DNA of 64,000 nucleotides from an uncultured Christensenella sp. (GTDB lineage Bacteria; Bacillota; Clostridia; Christensenellales; Borkfalkiaceae): NCBI GenBank assembly GCA_910586065.1, contig CAJUGI010000001.1, positions 603,616 through 667,615 on the forward strand, given 5' to 3'. The stretch's first letter is position 1, and every line of letters begins with the position of its first letter. The notes below the pieces were generated by a model, which ran no database searches, had not been told where the DNA came from, and was given only the letters and a program-made list of their open reading frames with translations. Below, piece after piece: positions 8,539 to 17,059 of this stretch. The position numbers and the translations under genes are program-made.

Positions 8539-9555
8539 TTATTTACTATTCATAATACTATACAAATAATCGTCAAAAATCAAGCCCTTTTCACCAAAAA
8601 TTATGAGTTTTGCAACTAAATCACCAGCGTTAATTTGTCCGGAGGTTGTTTTGGCAACAACTTTATAAGCAAGTTTTTCGTCTGTTTTTACCACTAAATT
8701 GTGTGAATTTTTTAATTTACAAAGTACTATGCCTGACATAAATACTGAATTTTCATCTATTTTAATGAGTTTATAATCGTTTAAACAGTTTTCGAGTATT
8801 GTAGAACTTCTCTCATACATATCATAACAATTTAAAACTACACACACAACGTCCATTCCGTCGCGCTCGGCTGAAGATACCAGGCACCTGCCCGCCTTTA
8901 CTGTATATCCCGTCTTTACACCGTTTGCGCCTTCAAACTTATAGAGCATTTTATTCTTGTTTGCAAAATTTTTATATTTGCCGTTGTAATTCTTGGTTGA
9001 AACAATTTGCTTAAACGTGTCATTCTTCATTGCATAGCAGGCTATTTTACAAAGGTCGCGCGCTGTTGTATAATGTTCGCTGTCGGGAAGACCGCTTGGG
9101 TTTTTAAAATTAGTGCTCTGCGCACCGATTTGTTTTGCACGAGCATTCATCACCTCTACGAATTTTTCAATACTGCCGCTGTGATGAATTGCAAGCGCGG
9201 CGGCGCTGTCGTTGCCTGAACGCAGCATAAGCCCGTATAATAAATCTCGAACGTCTATTTCTTCGCCGGTTTTTAAATATATGCTCGAACCTTCCACTCC
9301 CGCCGCTTCTTTGGGCACGGTTAAAGTTTCGTCCAGATTACAGTCCTCAACGATGATAATTGCGGTCATTATTTTAGTAGTACTGGCCATAGGAAGTTTT
9401 GCATCGGCGTTGCTCTCGCTTAAAACAGTTCCCGTTGTGAGTTCCATTGCAATTTCCGCCGATGCATCGGCGGAAGCGCTTTTCTGTTTAGGCATAAATA
9501 TGCAAAGTGACAAAGCTATGGCTGAACAAAGTATAATTAAAGTAGTTTTACGCAT
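8539..9555 (-). CDS. D-alanyl-D-alanine carboxypeptidase (DacF-like penicillin-binding protein)
   Basis: 338 aa from the ATG at 9555. A hydrophobic signal segment covers residues 4-20. Active-site motifs of the S11 family are all present: SxxK (Ser58-Thr-Thr-Lys61), SGN (RSGNDSAA) and KTG (GVKTGYTVKAGR). It trims the terminal D-Ala from peptidoglycan stem peptides outside the membrane. The chosen ATG overlaps the gerW stop by 8 nt. A TTG at 9576 would lengthen the protein but is poorly spaced from any binding site. Its place behind gerW and a forespore-type promoter suggests a role in spore cortex or germ-cell-wall maturation. Confidence 0.87.
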   Translation of the reverse strand: MRKTTLIILCSAIALSLCIFMPKQKSASADASAEIAMELTTGTVLSESNADAKLPMASTTKIMTAIIIVEDCNLDETLTVPKEAAGVEGSSIYLKTGEEIDVRDLLYGLMLRSGNDSAAALAIHHSGSIEKFVEVMNARAKQIGAQSTNFKNPSGLPDSEHYTTARDLCKIACYAMKNDTFKQIVSTKNYNGKYKNFANKNKMLYKFEGANGVKTGYTVKAGRCLVSSAERDGMDVVCVVLNCYDMYERSSTILENCLNDYKLIKIDENSVFMSGIVLCKLKNSHNLVVKTDEKLAYKVVAKTTSGQINAGDLVAKLIIFGEKGLIFDDYLYSIMNSK

Positions 9556-9922
9556 TGTCTGAAATTTTATGAACAAATTCTCCCGTTTTCTCTATTATTG
9601 CGTCAATGGGTCCGTCTTCCATTTTTAATAACCTGCACCCCTTGCCGTCGTCTATTATAAAGCCTTTAGGCTTAACCGAAATTACTGTACCGCTACCGCC
9701 GGCCATCTGAAATCCGTCTGCCTCTCTGAAAGTTTTAACATCGCCGTATTCCCCGCCGCCGCTCAAATTTACAACCGTAACCGATGATAAAGGAATTATT
9801 TCCGCTCCGTTTACGGTTATTATTGATTTACCCACAACGGTATTTGCGTCGGCTACCTTATCAACGGATATCGTAGGTGCGTCAAAGTTTCTTTCCTTAC
9901 CTTTTCTTATTTTTTGCATCAT
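9548..9922 (-). CDS. gerW: GerW-family sporulation protein (YtfJ)
   Basis: 124 aa. The family pattern is VGKSIITVNGAEIIPLSSV followed by a glycine-rich segment and GGSGTVISVKPKGFIIDDG. In B. subtilis, GerW (YtfJ) is a forespore protein needed for normal germination. AAAGGAG lies 7 nt before the ATG. The gene overlaps the end of the upstream DUF2953-like gene by 26 nt, and the downstream dac gene overlaps it in turn, so the three are one operon. Confidence 0.82.
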   Translation of the reverse strand: MMQKIRKGKERNFDAPTISVDKVADANTVVGKSIITVNGAEIIPLSSVTVVNLSGGGEYGDVKTFREADGFQMAGGSGTVISVKPKGFIIDDGKGCRLLKMEDGPIDAIIEKTGEFVHKISDNA

Positions 9923-10433
9923 TAATTTTCTCCTTTAAAATAATAATCAGAATTTTTGCCATAACTATCATATTGATTACCGTTACGGCTTTGGCATAAT
10001 AACGTATTTCGGAATGTTCTTCGTTTAAAACGGCGTAATTACGCAGTTTGCAATAATTTCCGTTACATTGAATAAACTTGTAAATTGCCGTTGTAAAACA
10101 GCTTTGAGCAAGAGCCACGTAAGCATTACCGTCCTTTTGCATACCGTAATCGCCGAGCTGCACTATTTTATAAAGGCACAAACAATTGAAAATCTTGTAA
10201 AAAAAATATTTAATTTTTGTAGGGTCGATTTTTTTGTTTTTACCGTTTACCTGCATTTCGCGCGGATTATCGCTTATAGTATTAGCATTAAATATATTAA
10301 TTACGTTGTAAACGCCGGCGTTTATGCTTGCATATTTTTTGCCCGTATCCAAATAAACGTAATTGTAAACGTGTATGGGAAACACAACAAACGCAAATAA
10401 CACAGCGGCAACATACACAACAGCCTCGTTCAT
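9897..10433 (-). CDS. DUF2953-like membrane-associated protein
   Basis: 178 aa. An N-terminal hydrophobic helix (residues 4-22) and a C-terminal one (about residues 148-168) flank a basic central part. The segment LGDYGMQKDGNAYVALAQ and the position between scpB and gerW resemble DUF2953 proteins, which commonly occupy this spot in Clostridia. The function of that family is unknown. No ribosome binding site precedes the ATG. Instead a sigma-G-like -10 element ends 5 nt before it. Confidence 0.6.
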   Translation of the reverse strand: MNEAVVYVAAVLFAFVVFPIHVYNYVYLDTGKKYASINAGVYNVINIFNANTISDNPREMQVNGKNKKIDPTKIKYFFYKIFNCLCLYKIVQLGDYGMQKDGNAYVALAQSCFTTAIYKFIQCNGNYCKLRNYAVLNEEHSEIRYYAKAVTVINMIVMAKILIIILKEKINDAKNKKR

Positions 10434-10438
10434 AACTT

Positions 10439-10467
10439 TATTATTTGTAACGTAATATTAAATATAC
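10439..10467 (-). promoter_or_regulatory. Forespore (sigma-G-like) promoter of the DUF2953-gerW-dac operon
   Basis: On the minus strand GTATA (10467-10463) and AATAATA (10445-10439) are 17 nt apart, and the ATG follows after 5 nt. B. subtilis sigma-G consensus is roughly GHATR, 17-18 nt, CATNNTA. Only the first base of the -10 box differs. The same spacing recurs at two other sporulation genes in this window. Confidence 0.55.
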
Positions 10468-10470
10468 AAA

Positions 10471-10495
10471 AAAGCCGCTTTTAAAAAGCGGCTTT
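10471..10495 (-). terminator. Terminator after scpB
   Basis: AAAGCCGCTTT at 10471-10481 pairs with AAAGCGGCTTT at 10485-10495. On the minus strand a run of seven T follows and leads straight into the GTATA box of the next promoter. Confidence 0.88.
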
Positions 10496-10513
10496 TATTA
10501 TGTAATCACTTAT

Positions 10514-11227
10514 TCAGTCTATCTTTATTATATCGTCTTCGTCAGAGATAAAGTCCGGCAAATCATAACCGTCTTCCGTCTTTTTGGGCTGAGGCTCGGC
10601 AGGTTGCTGTTCCGCGGGCGGTACTGCCGACGCATTTTCCACATAAACGTCCTTTTTATAGAGATAATTAGTATCTTCCTCGTCCTCGGCGAGCAACGTA
10701 TTGTTAAGTTCAGCTATCTGTGACATAAGCTCGTCATAATCGGGCAATTCGGCAATTGAATTTAACTTAAACCTTTTTAAAAAATTATCGTTAGTGCAAT
10801 ATAATATTGGTTTACCAACAGCGTCCTTACGTCCGCAAGGCTCTATCATCTGCAAATCTAAAAGCATTTTTATTGCGTAATCGCAGTTAACCCGTCTTAT
10901 ATCTTCCAACTCAGGCTTTGTTATCGGTTGCTTATATGCAATTATTGCCGCACATTCCAAAATAGTTTTAGTAAATTCTTTTTCCTTTATTGGAATAAGC
11001 ACTTCTGCAATAGAATCCTTATATTTGGGGTTTGAAGCAAATTGTAACTTGCCGTTGAATACGAGAAGCTGAATTCCGCTTTCATCGTCATATTTCTTTT
11101 TGAGTTCGTCCACACACGCGTTAATTTCTTTAAGCGATTTGCCGAGTTTTTCAATAATAAACTTCACGGGCACCGGTTCGCCCGAAGCAAAGACAATCCC
11201 CTCAATTATATTCGTCAAATTGTTCAT
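10514..11227 (-). CDS. scpB: Segregation and condensation protein B
   Basis: 237 aa. ScpB is the winged-helix KITE partner of the SMC-ScpA condensin and works in chromosome compaction and origin segregation. The core (residues 1-175) matches, with IEGIVFASGEPV at the start and ECAAIIAYKQPITKPELEDIRRVN. The last 60 residues form an acidic, proline- and glutamine-rich tail longer than usual. It overlaps scpA by 26 nt. Confidence 0.93.
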   Translation of the reverse strand: MNNLTNIIEGIVFASGEPVPVKFIIEKLGKSLKEINACVDELKKKYDDESGIQLLVFNGKLQFASNPKYKDSIAEVLIPIKEKEFTKTILECAAIIAYKQPITKPELEDIRRVNCDYAIKMLLDLQMIEPCGRKDAVGKPILYCTNDNFLKRFKLNSIAELPDYDELMSQIAELNNTLLAEDEEDTNYLYKKDVYVENASAVPPAEQQPAEPQPKKTEDGYDLPDFISDEDDIIKID

Positions 11228-12011
11228 TGTTCAAGTCCTTCAAATCCCAGTCTGGATTAAGTCTTATTAATATTGCGCCAAACGATTCTTCTTGCATAAC
11301 CGTCACAAATTGGTGCTTTAACATTTCCAGAAGCGCCTGAAAAGTTGTAATTATTTCGTTCCGAGAAAAAGTTTTAAAAAGGCTTTCAAACTCAACCTCT
11401 TTTTGTTCTATAAGCTTATCCTTTATAAATGTAACCTTTTCTTCTACTGTGTAAACGTCCTTGGGAATCTCCTTTATTTTTTCTTGCTCGCGCATAAGGC
11501 TCTCGTTTTTGAGCATCATCTTTGCGAACGCTTCCAAAAGACCGTTTACAGTGAAATCTTTAAAGACAACGCGTGTTCCCTGAATAGCTTTGTCGGGCTC
11601 CTTAAAAAAGTAACCTATCGTTTCTAAATCCTTTAATTTGGGAGTTTCGCCCTTAATAAGTTCATATTCACGCTGTTTTAATTGTTCAATTAATTGCTGC
11701 TTGTCCTCATCCTCGTTGCCGCAGCCGTCGTCCGTTTCTTCGGGAGGCACCAGACTTTTCGACTTTATATAAATAATCTGAGCGGCAAGTGCAAGATATT
11801 CGCTTTCTTTGTCAACGTCACGGCAAGGCTGTGTTTTCATATATTCGATATAATCAAGAAACTGCTCGGTTACCTTCGAAACAAAAACGTCTTCTATTCT
11901 GATTTGTGCGATATTAATGAGATGCAGAAGTAAATCAAGCGGACCCTCGAAGTCGTCGAGAACCGTGTTGTAATCTACTACCGATTCAAAGCCGTCTAAA
12001 TTTGTTGCCAT
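11202..12011 (-). CDS. scpA: Segregation and condensation protein A (kleisin)
   Basis: 269 aa. The N-terminal kleisin motif FEGPLDLLLHLI is at residues 21-32. A C-terminal winged helix contacts the SMC head. It forms the SMC-ScpA-ScpB ring with the downstream scpB product. The gene follows the M50 protease gene by 11 nt in the lysA-M50-scpA-scpB operon. Confidence 0.93.
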   Translation of the reverse strand: MATNLDGFESVVDYNTVLDDFEGPLDLLLHLINIAQIRIEDVFVSKVTEQFLDYIEYMKTQPCRDVDKESEYLALAAQIIYIKSKSLVPPEETDDGCGNEDEDKQQLIEQLKQREYELIKGETPKLKDLETIGYFFKEPDKAIQGTRVVFKDFTVNGLLEAFAKMMLKNESLMREQEKIKEIPKDVYTVEEKVTFIKDKLIEQKEVEFESLFKTFSRNEIITTFQALLEMLKHQFVTVMQEESFGAILIRLNPDWDLKDLNNEQFDEYN

Positions 12012-12022
12012 AAGCTACCCTT

Positions 12023-12748
12023 TTAAATTAAAGTAAGATTGAAAGGCAAGCCGAAAACCGTGTTCCAGAACGCCGTAATAGGAAAGCCGAGAATGTTTCT
12101 TGCAAAGTATTGCAGATAAAAACCCAGAATATCAAAGTATTGAACATACGGTAAATTCGTATATCTTTGCAATACGTCGCACAAAAAACTTTCAAGCACT
12201 AGTGCGATTAATATATACTTGCCGTAATTCTTTAAAAATCTTCTTACCGGATTAATTTCGCGGGTGAGCGACTCCACCACTCTGAAACCGTCAAGCGGAT
12301 TGAACGGTAACAGATTGAAAACCACAACGCTTAAACCGAACAAAAAGATATAGCCGAAGCTTAAATAACCGAACATAACCGCGTAAGACGCAGCCTCTGT
12401 TGCAGGGTGAGCGTAAAGAAAAACTGTCAAAAACAGCGGATATGCGAGAAAAGCGATTATATAATTGACCGCAACGCCAGCAATAGCCGTTAAAAACAAG
12501 CCGCTTCTGTATTTGCGGAAATTTGTAGGATTAATTGGCACAGGTTTTGCCCAGCCGAAACCAGTTAACGCACAAAGCAGAAAGCCCGCAGGGTCGAGAT
12601 GCTTTAACGGATTCAGCGAAAGCCTGCCCGCCATTTTAGCCGTAGCATCACCACACTTGTACGCAACAAAAGCGTGTGCAAATTCATGTGGCGCAAATAT
12701 AAAAATTACGGCTACTATACCGGCAAGAATTTCAATAGTTTCTTTCAT
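12023..12748 (-). CDS. Site-2-protease-type zinc metalloprotease (M50 family)
   Basis: 241 aa, five or six membrane helices. The zinc motif HEFAH is at residues 21-25 within the first helix, and the third ligand is in NLLPFNPLDGF near residue 150. This is the compact M50B form without a PDZ domain (YwhC/Rip-like), a conserved neighbour of scpAB. Substrate unknown. The start codon overlaps the lysA stop by 4 nt (ATGA), indicating translational coupling. Confidence 0.87.
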   Translation of the reverse strand: MKETIEILAGIVAVIFIFAPHEFAHAFVAYKCGDATAKMAGRLSLNPLKHLDPAGFLLCALTGFGWAKPVPINPTNFRKYRSGLFLTAIAGVAVNYIIAFLAYPLFLTVFLYAHPATEAASYAVMFGYLSFGYIFLFGLSVVVFNLLPFNPLDGFRVVESLTREINPVRRFLKNYGKYILIALVLESFLCDVLQRYTNLPYVQYFDILGFYLQYFARNILGFPITAFWNTVFGLPFNLTLI

Positions 12749-14073
12749 TTAGTCAACCTTTCGGGTATTAAATCGTTGCGAACTAAATCTTCATAGGTCT
12801 GGGGCTTTAAAATATAATCAGCTTTTCCCTCGTTTACGAGAATTGCCGCGGGAATAAAATTGCGGTTATAATTACTAGCCATAGAATAATGATATGCGCC
12901 GGTAGTGAGCACCGCGAGGATGTCGCCGCTTTTAGCTTCCGGCAAAGGCACGTCAACAGCAATTAAATCGCCGCTTTCGCAACATTTGCCCGCAATCGAA
13001 ACTTTTTCGGTGCACGGCTCATTTGCTCTGTTTGCGAGCAAAACCGTATATTTGGACTGATACAGTGCGTATCTGGGACTTTCAAACATTCCACCGTCAA
13101 TCGCAACATACTTTTTTATTCCAGGAATATTTTTTATAGCCCCAACGGTGTAAAGAGTTATTCCCGCCTCCGCTATAATAGAACGCCCTGGCTCTATTAA
13201 AAGATACGGCTCTTTCAAATTATTCTCTTTTACCTTGCGTTTTACCGCCGATATAACCGCCTTTAAGTAATCGTTATAATCGTTAAGCTTCAATTTTGGG
13301 TCGTCATCGGCATACCAGACTCCGAAACCGCCGCCAAGATTGATAATCGAAGCTTCAAAACCAAGTTCCTTCTTTATTGTTGACGAAAAATCCAATACTT
13401 TTTCGGCAGCGATTACAAACGACTGTTTTTCAAAAATCTGCGAGCCTATGTGACAGTGATAGCCCTTTAAACAGAGGTTGCTTTTTGCGAGCACATATTC
13501 ACATACATTTTTCGCCGCGCCGTCCGCAACCGAAAAACCAAATTTGCTGTCAGTTCTAGCGGTTTGAACATAAGCATGCGTATGCGCTTCAACTCCTGGG
13601 TTTATACGCACCAAAACATTTTGCTTAATTCCGCGCGTCAAACACATTTCATTTAAAATATCTGCTTCGCGGTAAGAATCCACAACTATCGTGCCTACTT
13701 TACCGTCAAGCGCGAATTCAAGTTCCCTCTCAAGCTTGTTGTTACCGTGAAAATAAATTTCTTCAGCAGGAAAACCCGCTTTGAGCGCCGTATACAACTC
13801 GCCGCCCGAAACCACGTCAACGCCGATTTTCTCGCTCCTTGCAATTGCATAAACTGCTTCGCAGGAAAACGCTTTGGAAGCGTACAGCACTTGCCCGTTG
13901 CCGTTATATTCCTCTTTTATCGTATTCTTAAAAACGCGCATCATATTGCGAATATGCGCTTCGTCGTAAACGTATAATGGCGTAGAAAACCGATTAGCAA
14001 GTTCAACGCAGTCGGCACCTCCTATTTCCAGATGCCCCTTTTCGTTAACTCTTAAAGTCGCGCGCTCGTTCAT
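12745..14073 (-). CDS. lysA: Diaminopimelate decarboxylase
   Basis: 442 aa from the ATG at 14073, which follows GGGAG at proper spacing. An upstream in-frame start would run through the promoter. A PLP-dependent fold type III decarboxylase that makes lysine from meso-diaminopimelate. The PLP lysine is in VLYASKAFSCEAV, the phosphate-binding elements include HCHIGSQ and EPGRSIIAEAG, and the CESGD motif completes the dimer active site. It heads a four-gene operon with its own sigma-A promoter. I see no lysine riboswitch in the short leader. Confidence 0.95.
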   Translation of the reverse strand: MNERATLRVNEKGHLEIGGADCVELANRFSTPLYVYDEAHIRNMMRVFKNTIKEEYNGNGQVLYASKAFSCEAVYAIARSEKIGVDVVSGGELYTALKAGFPAEEIYFHGNNKLERELEFALDGKVGTIVVDSYREADILNEMCLTRGIKQNVLVRINPGVEAHTHAYVQTARTDSKFGFSVADGAAKNVCEYVLAKSNLCLKGYHCHIGSQIFEKQSFVIAAEKVLDFSSTIKKELGFEASIINLGGGFGVWYADDDPKLKLNDYNDYLKAVISAVKRKVKENNLKEPYLLIEPGRSIIAEAGITLYTVGAIKNIPGIKKYVAIDGGMFESPRYALYQSKYTVLLANRANEPCTEKVSIAGKCCESGDLIAVDVPLPEAKSGDILAVLTTGAYHYSMASNYNRNFIPAAILVNEGKADYILKPQTYEDLVRNDLIPERLTK

Positions 14074-14104
14074 ATTTTTCTCCCGCAAGTATAATACGAA
14101 TAAT

Positions 14105-14133
14105 ATTTTACCAAAACAATAAAAAATAGTCAA
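14105..14133 (-). promoter_or_regulatory. Sigma-A promoter of lysA operon
   Basis: On the minus strand TTGACT (14133-14128) and TAAAAT (14110-14105) are 17 nt apart. The leader to the lysA start is about 25 nt. Confidence 0.8.
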
Positions 14134-14140
14134 CAAAATA

Positions 14141-14164
14141 CGGCGCACACCACTGTGAGCGCCG
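14141..14164 (-). terminator. Terminator after the forespore-type dac gene
   Basis: CGGCGC pairs with GCGCCG and, after one mismatch, CAC with GTG. TATTTTGTT follows on the minus strand. Confidence 0.65.
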
Positions 14165-14181
14165 CAAAGTTTTACATTAAA

Positions 14182-15342
14182 TTAAATTGCCCATTCTCTT
14201 GCGCTTTGCTTTAAATAATCACCGTAAGTCGCTTTTTCAACACTTTCAGCCGCAACGATATTAACCGAATCCACAAGAACGCCGTCCTTGTAAACTTCTA
14301 TCTTGCCGACAACCGTATCGGTTGCAACGGGTGCCTTAACGTCATATGCAATCACGTTATAGGTAACGGCCGGCGTAGCGTGTATTGCCGAAAAAACGTA
14401 GCTGTTTCTTTCGGGTCTTACCGCAACGCTTTCACGCTTGCCTCCCCTTACCGCAAATTCATCGTTTAAAGTTACATCCTTATCCAACACGATTTTGTTT
14501 TTGTAATTGGCAAAACCGTAATCAAACATCTTTACAGTGGAATTAAATCTGTCATCGCTGGACGATGCGCCGAGAACGACCGAAACGAGACGGAGATTGT
14601 TTTTAACTGCCGTAGACGCCAGACAGAAGCCCGCTTCGTTCGTGAAACCCGTCTTACCGCCGTCACAAAAGGAATATTTTCTAATCAGCTTGTTTGTGTT
14701 CGTCATTGAAGTAATTCTGTTTTCGTTATGAACAAAGTCTTCAAGCCATATTTTACTGTATTTAAAGAAATCTTCGTTTTTAATTAAGTTACCGAACATA
14801 ACGGCAACGTCCTTTGCGCATGAATATTGCGTGTCTTTGGGAAGTCCGGTGCAATTAGCAAAAAGAGTGTCCGCACAACCAAGCGCGGTCGCCTTTTTGT
14901 TCATCAGAGCGACAAACTCGCTCTCGCCGCCCGCTACCTTTTCGGATAATGCTACACAGCTGTCGTTTGCCGAACATACTATTACACTTTTAACAAGTTG
15001 CTCCACAGGATAATTCGAACCGCTTTCCAAAAAGACCTGCGAACCGCCCATAGAAGAGGCATTCTCGCTTACTGTCACATTGTCCGTAAGTTTAATCTTA
15101 CCTTCCGCAACAGCGTCAAACACAACGGTTAAAGTCATAACCTTACAAACGCTTGCAATGGGCATGCGAGCCGTTTCGTTTTCCTTATATAAACATTCCC
15201 CCGAGCCGTAATCCATCAGATATGCCGACTTACAGTTTTTTGTAAGCGCCAGCGAGGATTTGTTTTCAAATGTAAAACCGCATAATATACCGCTTGAAAC
15301 GGCTATGCACGACGATAAAATAACGCTTAATAACTTTTTCAT
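14182..15342 (-). CDS. dacF: D-alanyl-D-alanine carboxypeptidase (second DacF-like protein)
   Basis: 386 aa. Signal segment at residues 4-24, then the S11 motifs SxxK (Ser64-Val-Cys-Lys67), SAN (CSANDSCVAL) and KTG (GGKTGFTNEAG), followed by the C-terminal beta-rich domain. I use the second ATG (15342). The first (15348) overlaps a sigma-G-type -10 box that ends 5 nt before the second. In B. subtilis DacF is forespore-expressed and tunes spore cortex cross-linking. This gene lies behind spoIIM- and spoIVB-type genes, which supports that assignment. The protein shares only the catalytic motifs with the other carboxypeptidase at 8.5-9.6 kb, so the two are not a recent duplication. Confidence 0.86.
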   Translation of the reverse strand: MKKLLSVILSSCIAVSSGILCGFTFENKSSLALTKNCKSAYLMDYGSGECLYKENETARMPIASVCKVMTLTVVFDAVAEGKIKLTDNVTVSENASSMGGSQVFLESGSNYPVEQLVKSVIVCSANDSCVALSEKVAGGESEFVALMNKKATALGCADTLFANCTGLPKDTQYSCAKDVAVMFGNLIKNEDFFKYSKIWLEDFVHNENRITSMTNTNKLIRKYSFCDGGKTGFTNEAGFCLASTAVKNNLRLVSVVLGASSSDDRFNSTVKMFDYGFANYKNKIVLDKDVTLNDEFAVRGGKRESVAVRPERNSYVFSAIHATPAVTYNVIAYDVKAPVATDTVVGKIEVYKDGVLVDSVNIVAAESVEKATYGDYLKQSAREWAI

Positions 15343-15347
15343 AAACA

Positions 15348-15376
15348 TAGTATGCGGTTAAAGAAAAAATTTATAC
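15348..15376 (-). promoter_or_regulatory. Forespore (sigma-G-like) promoter of dacF
   Basis: On the minus strand GTATA (15376-15372) and CATACTA (15354-15348) are 17 nt apart. Both match the B. subtilis sigma-G consensus (GHATR, CATNNTA) fully. The -35 box overlaps the end of the upstream gene, and the start codon at 15342 follows after 5 nt. Confidence 0.68.
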
Positions 15377-15913
15377 TATTATAATCACTACCCTGAAAAC
15401 AAGATTAATTAATAACAATAAAATAATGCAGTCTATAAGCGCAAGGGCCGCAGGAACAGCAAATACAAATTTGTTATCCCAACATTTTCCGAATTCCGCG
15501 AGCGCGTAACAAATTGCAACTGAAATCAGCGTTGCGGGAATGAATACAAAAATCATAACCATAATGCCGCCGAAAGAGTTTACGCAAGCAAGCAAAACAA
15601 CATACACGCCGAAAAACAGCCCGCGCAAAAATACAAATACAAGCGTTATATATTTCAATTTGGTAAAATAGCCTATTAAAAAAAAGATATAGAAATAGAG
15701 TATATCACCAAGTATATGAGGTACAATTAATGCTGAATTTTTAAAATTGAATACGTTATAAATATAATCGCATGCTAAATCCCTTAAATAAGCGTTATGT
15801 GTGACAAATTCGCATAATGCAATTCCGCAGATTAAAGAACAGGCGAAAGCAATTAAAAACGCAAAAAAGAACTTTTTATCCCATTTTGGACGACAACACG
15901 ACAAATTCCTCAT
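15371..15913 (-). CDS. Probable SpoIIM-like integral membrane protein
   Basis: 180 aa from the ATG at 15913, with about five membrane helices. The pattern LVFVFLRGLFFGVYVVLL followed by a helix with an internal proline (FVFIPATLISVAICYAL) resembles SpoIIM, a mother-cell protein that, with SpoIID and SpoIIP, drives engulfment by peptidoglycan remodelling. A sigma-E-like promoter, the mother-cell class that controls spoIIM in B. subtilis, lies directly upstream. Position between spoIVB and dacF also fits. Sequence similarity as judged by eye is modest, so another polytopic sporulation protein is possible. Confidence 0.55.
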   Translation of the reverse strand: MRNLSCCRPKWDKKFFFAFLIAFACSLICGIALCEFVTHNAYLRDLACDYIYNVFNFKNSALIVPHILGDILYFYIFFLIGYFTKLKYITLVFVFLRGLFFGVYVVLLACVNSFGGIMVMIFVFIPATLISVAICYALAEFGKCWDNKFVFAVPAALALIDCIILLLLINLVFRVVIIIV

Positions 15914-15918
15914 ATACA

Positions 15919-15945
15919 ATTATATGAGGAATCGAAAAATTATAT
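15919..15945 (-). promoter_or_regulatory. Candidate mother-cell (sigma-E-like) promoter of the spoIIM-like gene
   Basis: On the minus strand ATA (15945-15943), a 16-nt spacer and CATATAAT (15926-15919) match the sigma-E pattern ATA plus CATANNNT. The ATG follows after 5 nt with no ribosome binding site. Confidence 0.45.
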
Positions 15946-15958
15946 GAACTTTAAAATT

Positions 15959-16987
15959 TTAATAGGAATTAAGCATATTGTCGATACCTATCCCATATCC
16001 CCTTGTCGGGTCGTTAACAAACACGTGCGTTACTGCGCCTATCAGTTTTCCGTTCTGCACTATCGGACTTCCGCTCATACCTTGAACGATGCCTCCGGTC
16101 TTATCCAGAAGTGCTTTATCCTCTACTTTAATTACAAAGTTTCTGTTGTCCTTATTTCCTTTGTCAACTTTTACTATCGAAATTTCGTATTTTGTCGCAT
16201 CTTTGCCGTAAACCGTGGAATAAATATAAGCTGTGCCAATCTGAACTTCGTCGATAGAACCTTTGCTTATTTTGGTCAATTTCGAACAATTAAAATCCTT
16301 TGAAAGTTCACCGAAAACGCCGCAGGAGCAGTTTATTTTGGCCTTACCTATTATCGAACCTGTTTCAAACGCCCCGCGAAGTTCCCCCGGTGTACCGCGC
16401 ATACCCTTTTTAACATCATAAATCAAAGAATTATATACTGTTCCGCCATTAATTTCAATCAATTTATTCTCACTATCGGTTACCGGATGTCCCAAAGATG
16501 CAAATTTGCCCGCTGCCTTATCAACATAAGTTACCGTCCCGACTCCGCTAATACTGTCTTTTACAAGAACGCCTATGCGTTTACCGCCGGAAGTAAGCTC
16601 TTTGGCAGGAATTATAGGCATTGTAACGGTTGCTCCGCCTCTTTTTACGCTGATTTCATACTTTCTATATTCACGCGAAATAATTTCATTTATGTCTGCA
16701 GTTTTATTAACTTCTTCACCGTTAATTTTATCTATAATATCTCCGCTCTTAATGCCCGCATCGCGCGCAGGTGAGCACATTCCACCTTCGGTAATAACAT
16801 CGCATAAACCCACCACTTCTACTGTAGTAGTTTCCAATGCAAATCCTGCCGGAAACCCGCCTAGATAGAGAGAATCTTCATCCGCAAATGCTTCAATAGA
16901 TATAAAGCATAAAGAACACGCAATTACTGCAAGAAACAGAAGTGCGGCCTTAAAAACAGCTTTTAAAACTTTTTTTCCGTCAAACAT
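15959..16987 (-). CDS. spoIVB: SpoIVB serine peptidase (S55)
   Basis: 342 aa from the ATG at 16987. An N-terminal membrane anchor is followed by a PDZ domain (about residues 60-125, with ARDAGIKSGDIIDKINGEEV) and the S55 peptidase domain with FASLGHPVTD (catalytic His) and GMSGSPIV (catalytic Ser). The C-terminal GAVTHVFVNDPTRGYGIGI is diagnostic. In B. subtilis it is secreted from the forespore and triggers sigma-K activation through SpoIVFA. Here spo0A is not its neighbour, but lies 24 kb away. A terminator and then a sigma-G-type promoter separate it from recN. Confidence 0.94.
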   Translation of the reverse strand: MFDGKKVLKAVFKAALLFLAVIACSLCFISIEAFADEDSLYLGGFPAGFALETTTVEVVGLCDVITEGGMCSPARDAGIKSGDIIDKINGEEVNKTADINEIISREYRKYEISVKRGGATVTMPIIPAKELTSGGKRIGVLVKDSISGVGTVTYVDKAAGKFASLGHPVTDSENKLIEINGGTVYNSLIYDVKKGMRGTPGELRGAFETGSIIGKAKINCSCGVFGELSKDFNCSKLTKISKGSIDEVQIGTAYIYSTVYGKDATKYEISIVKVDKGNKDNRNFVIKVEDKALLDKTGGIVQGMSGSPIVQNGKLIGAVTHVFVNDPTRGYGIGIDNMLNSY

Positions 16988-16992
16988 AAAAG

Positions 16993-17021
16993 TAATTTGC
17001 GCAACAAAATTAAAACTATAC
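16993..17021 (-). promoter_or_regulatory. Forespore (sigma-G-like) promoter of spoIVB
   Basis: On the minus strand GTATA (17021-17017) and CAAATTA (16999-16993) are 17 nt apart, and the ATG follows after 5 nt. One base of the -10 consensus CATNNTA differs. The -35 box sits in the T-tail of the recN terminator. Confidence 0.6.
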
Positions 17022-17024
17022 AAA

Positions 17025-17051
17025 ACAGGGGCGAAAAAATTTCGCCCCTGT
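17025..17051 (-). terminator. Terminator after recN
   Basis: ACAGGGGCGAAA at 17025-17036 pairs with TTTCGCCCCTGT at 17040-17051 with a 3-nt loop. TTTTG follows on the minus strand. Confidence 0.8.
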
Positions 17052-17059
17052 ACGTCTAC

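Noticed and set aside
14074-14181. Lysine riboswitch upstream of lysA
   Set aside because: The promoter lies only about 30 nt from the start codon, leaving no room for the aptamer.
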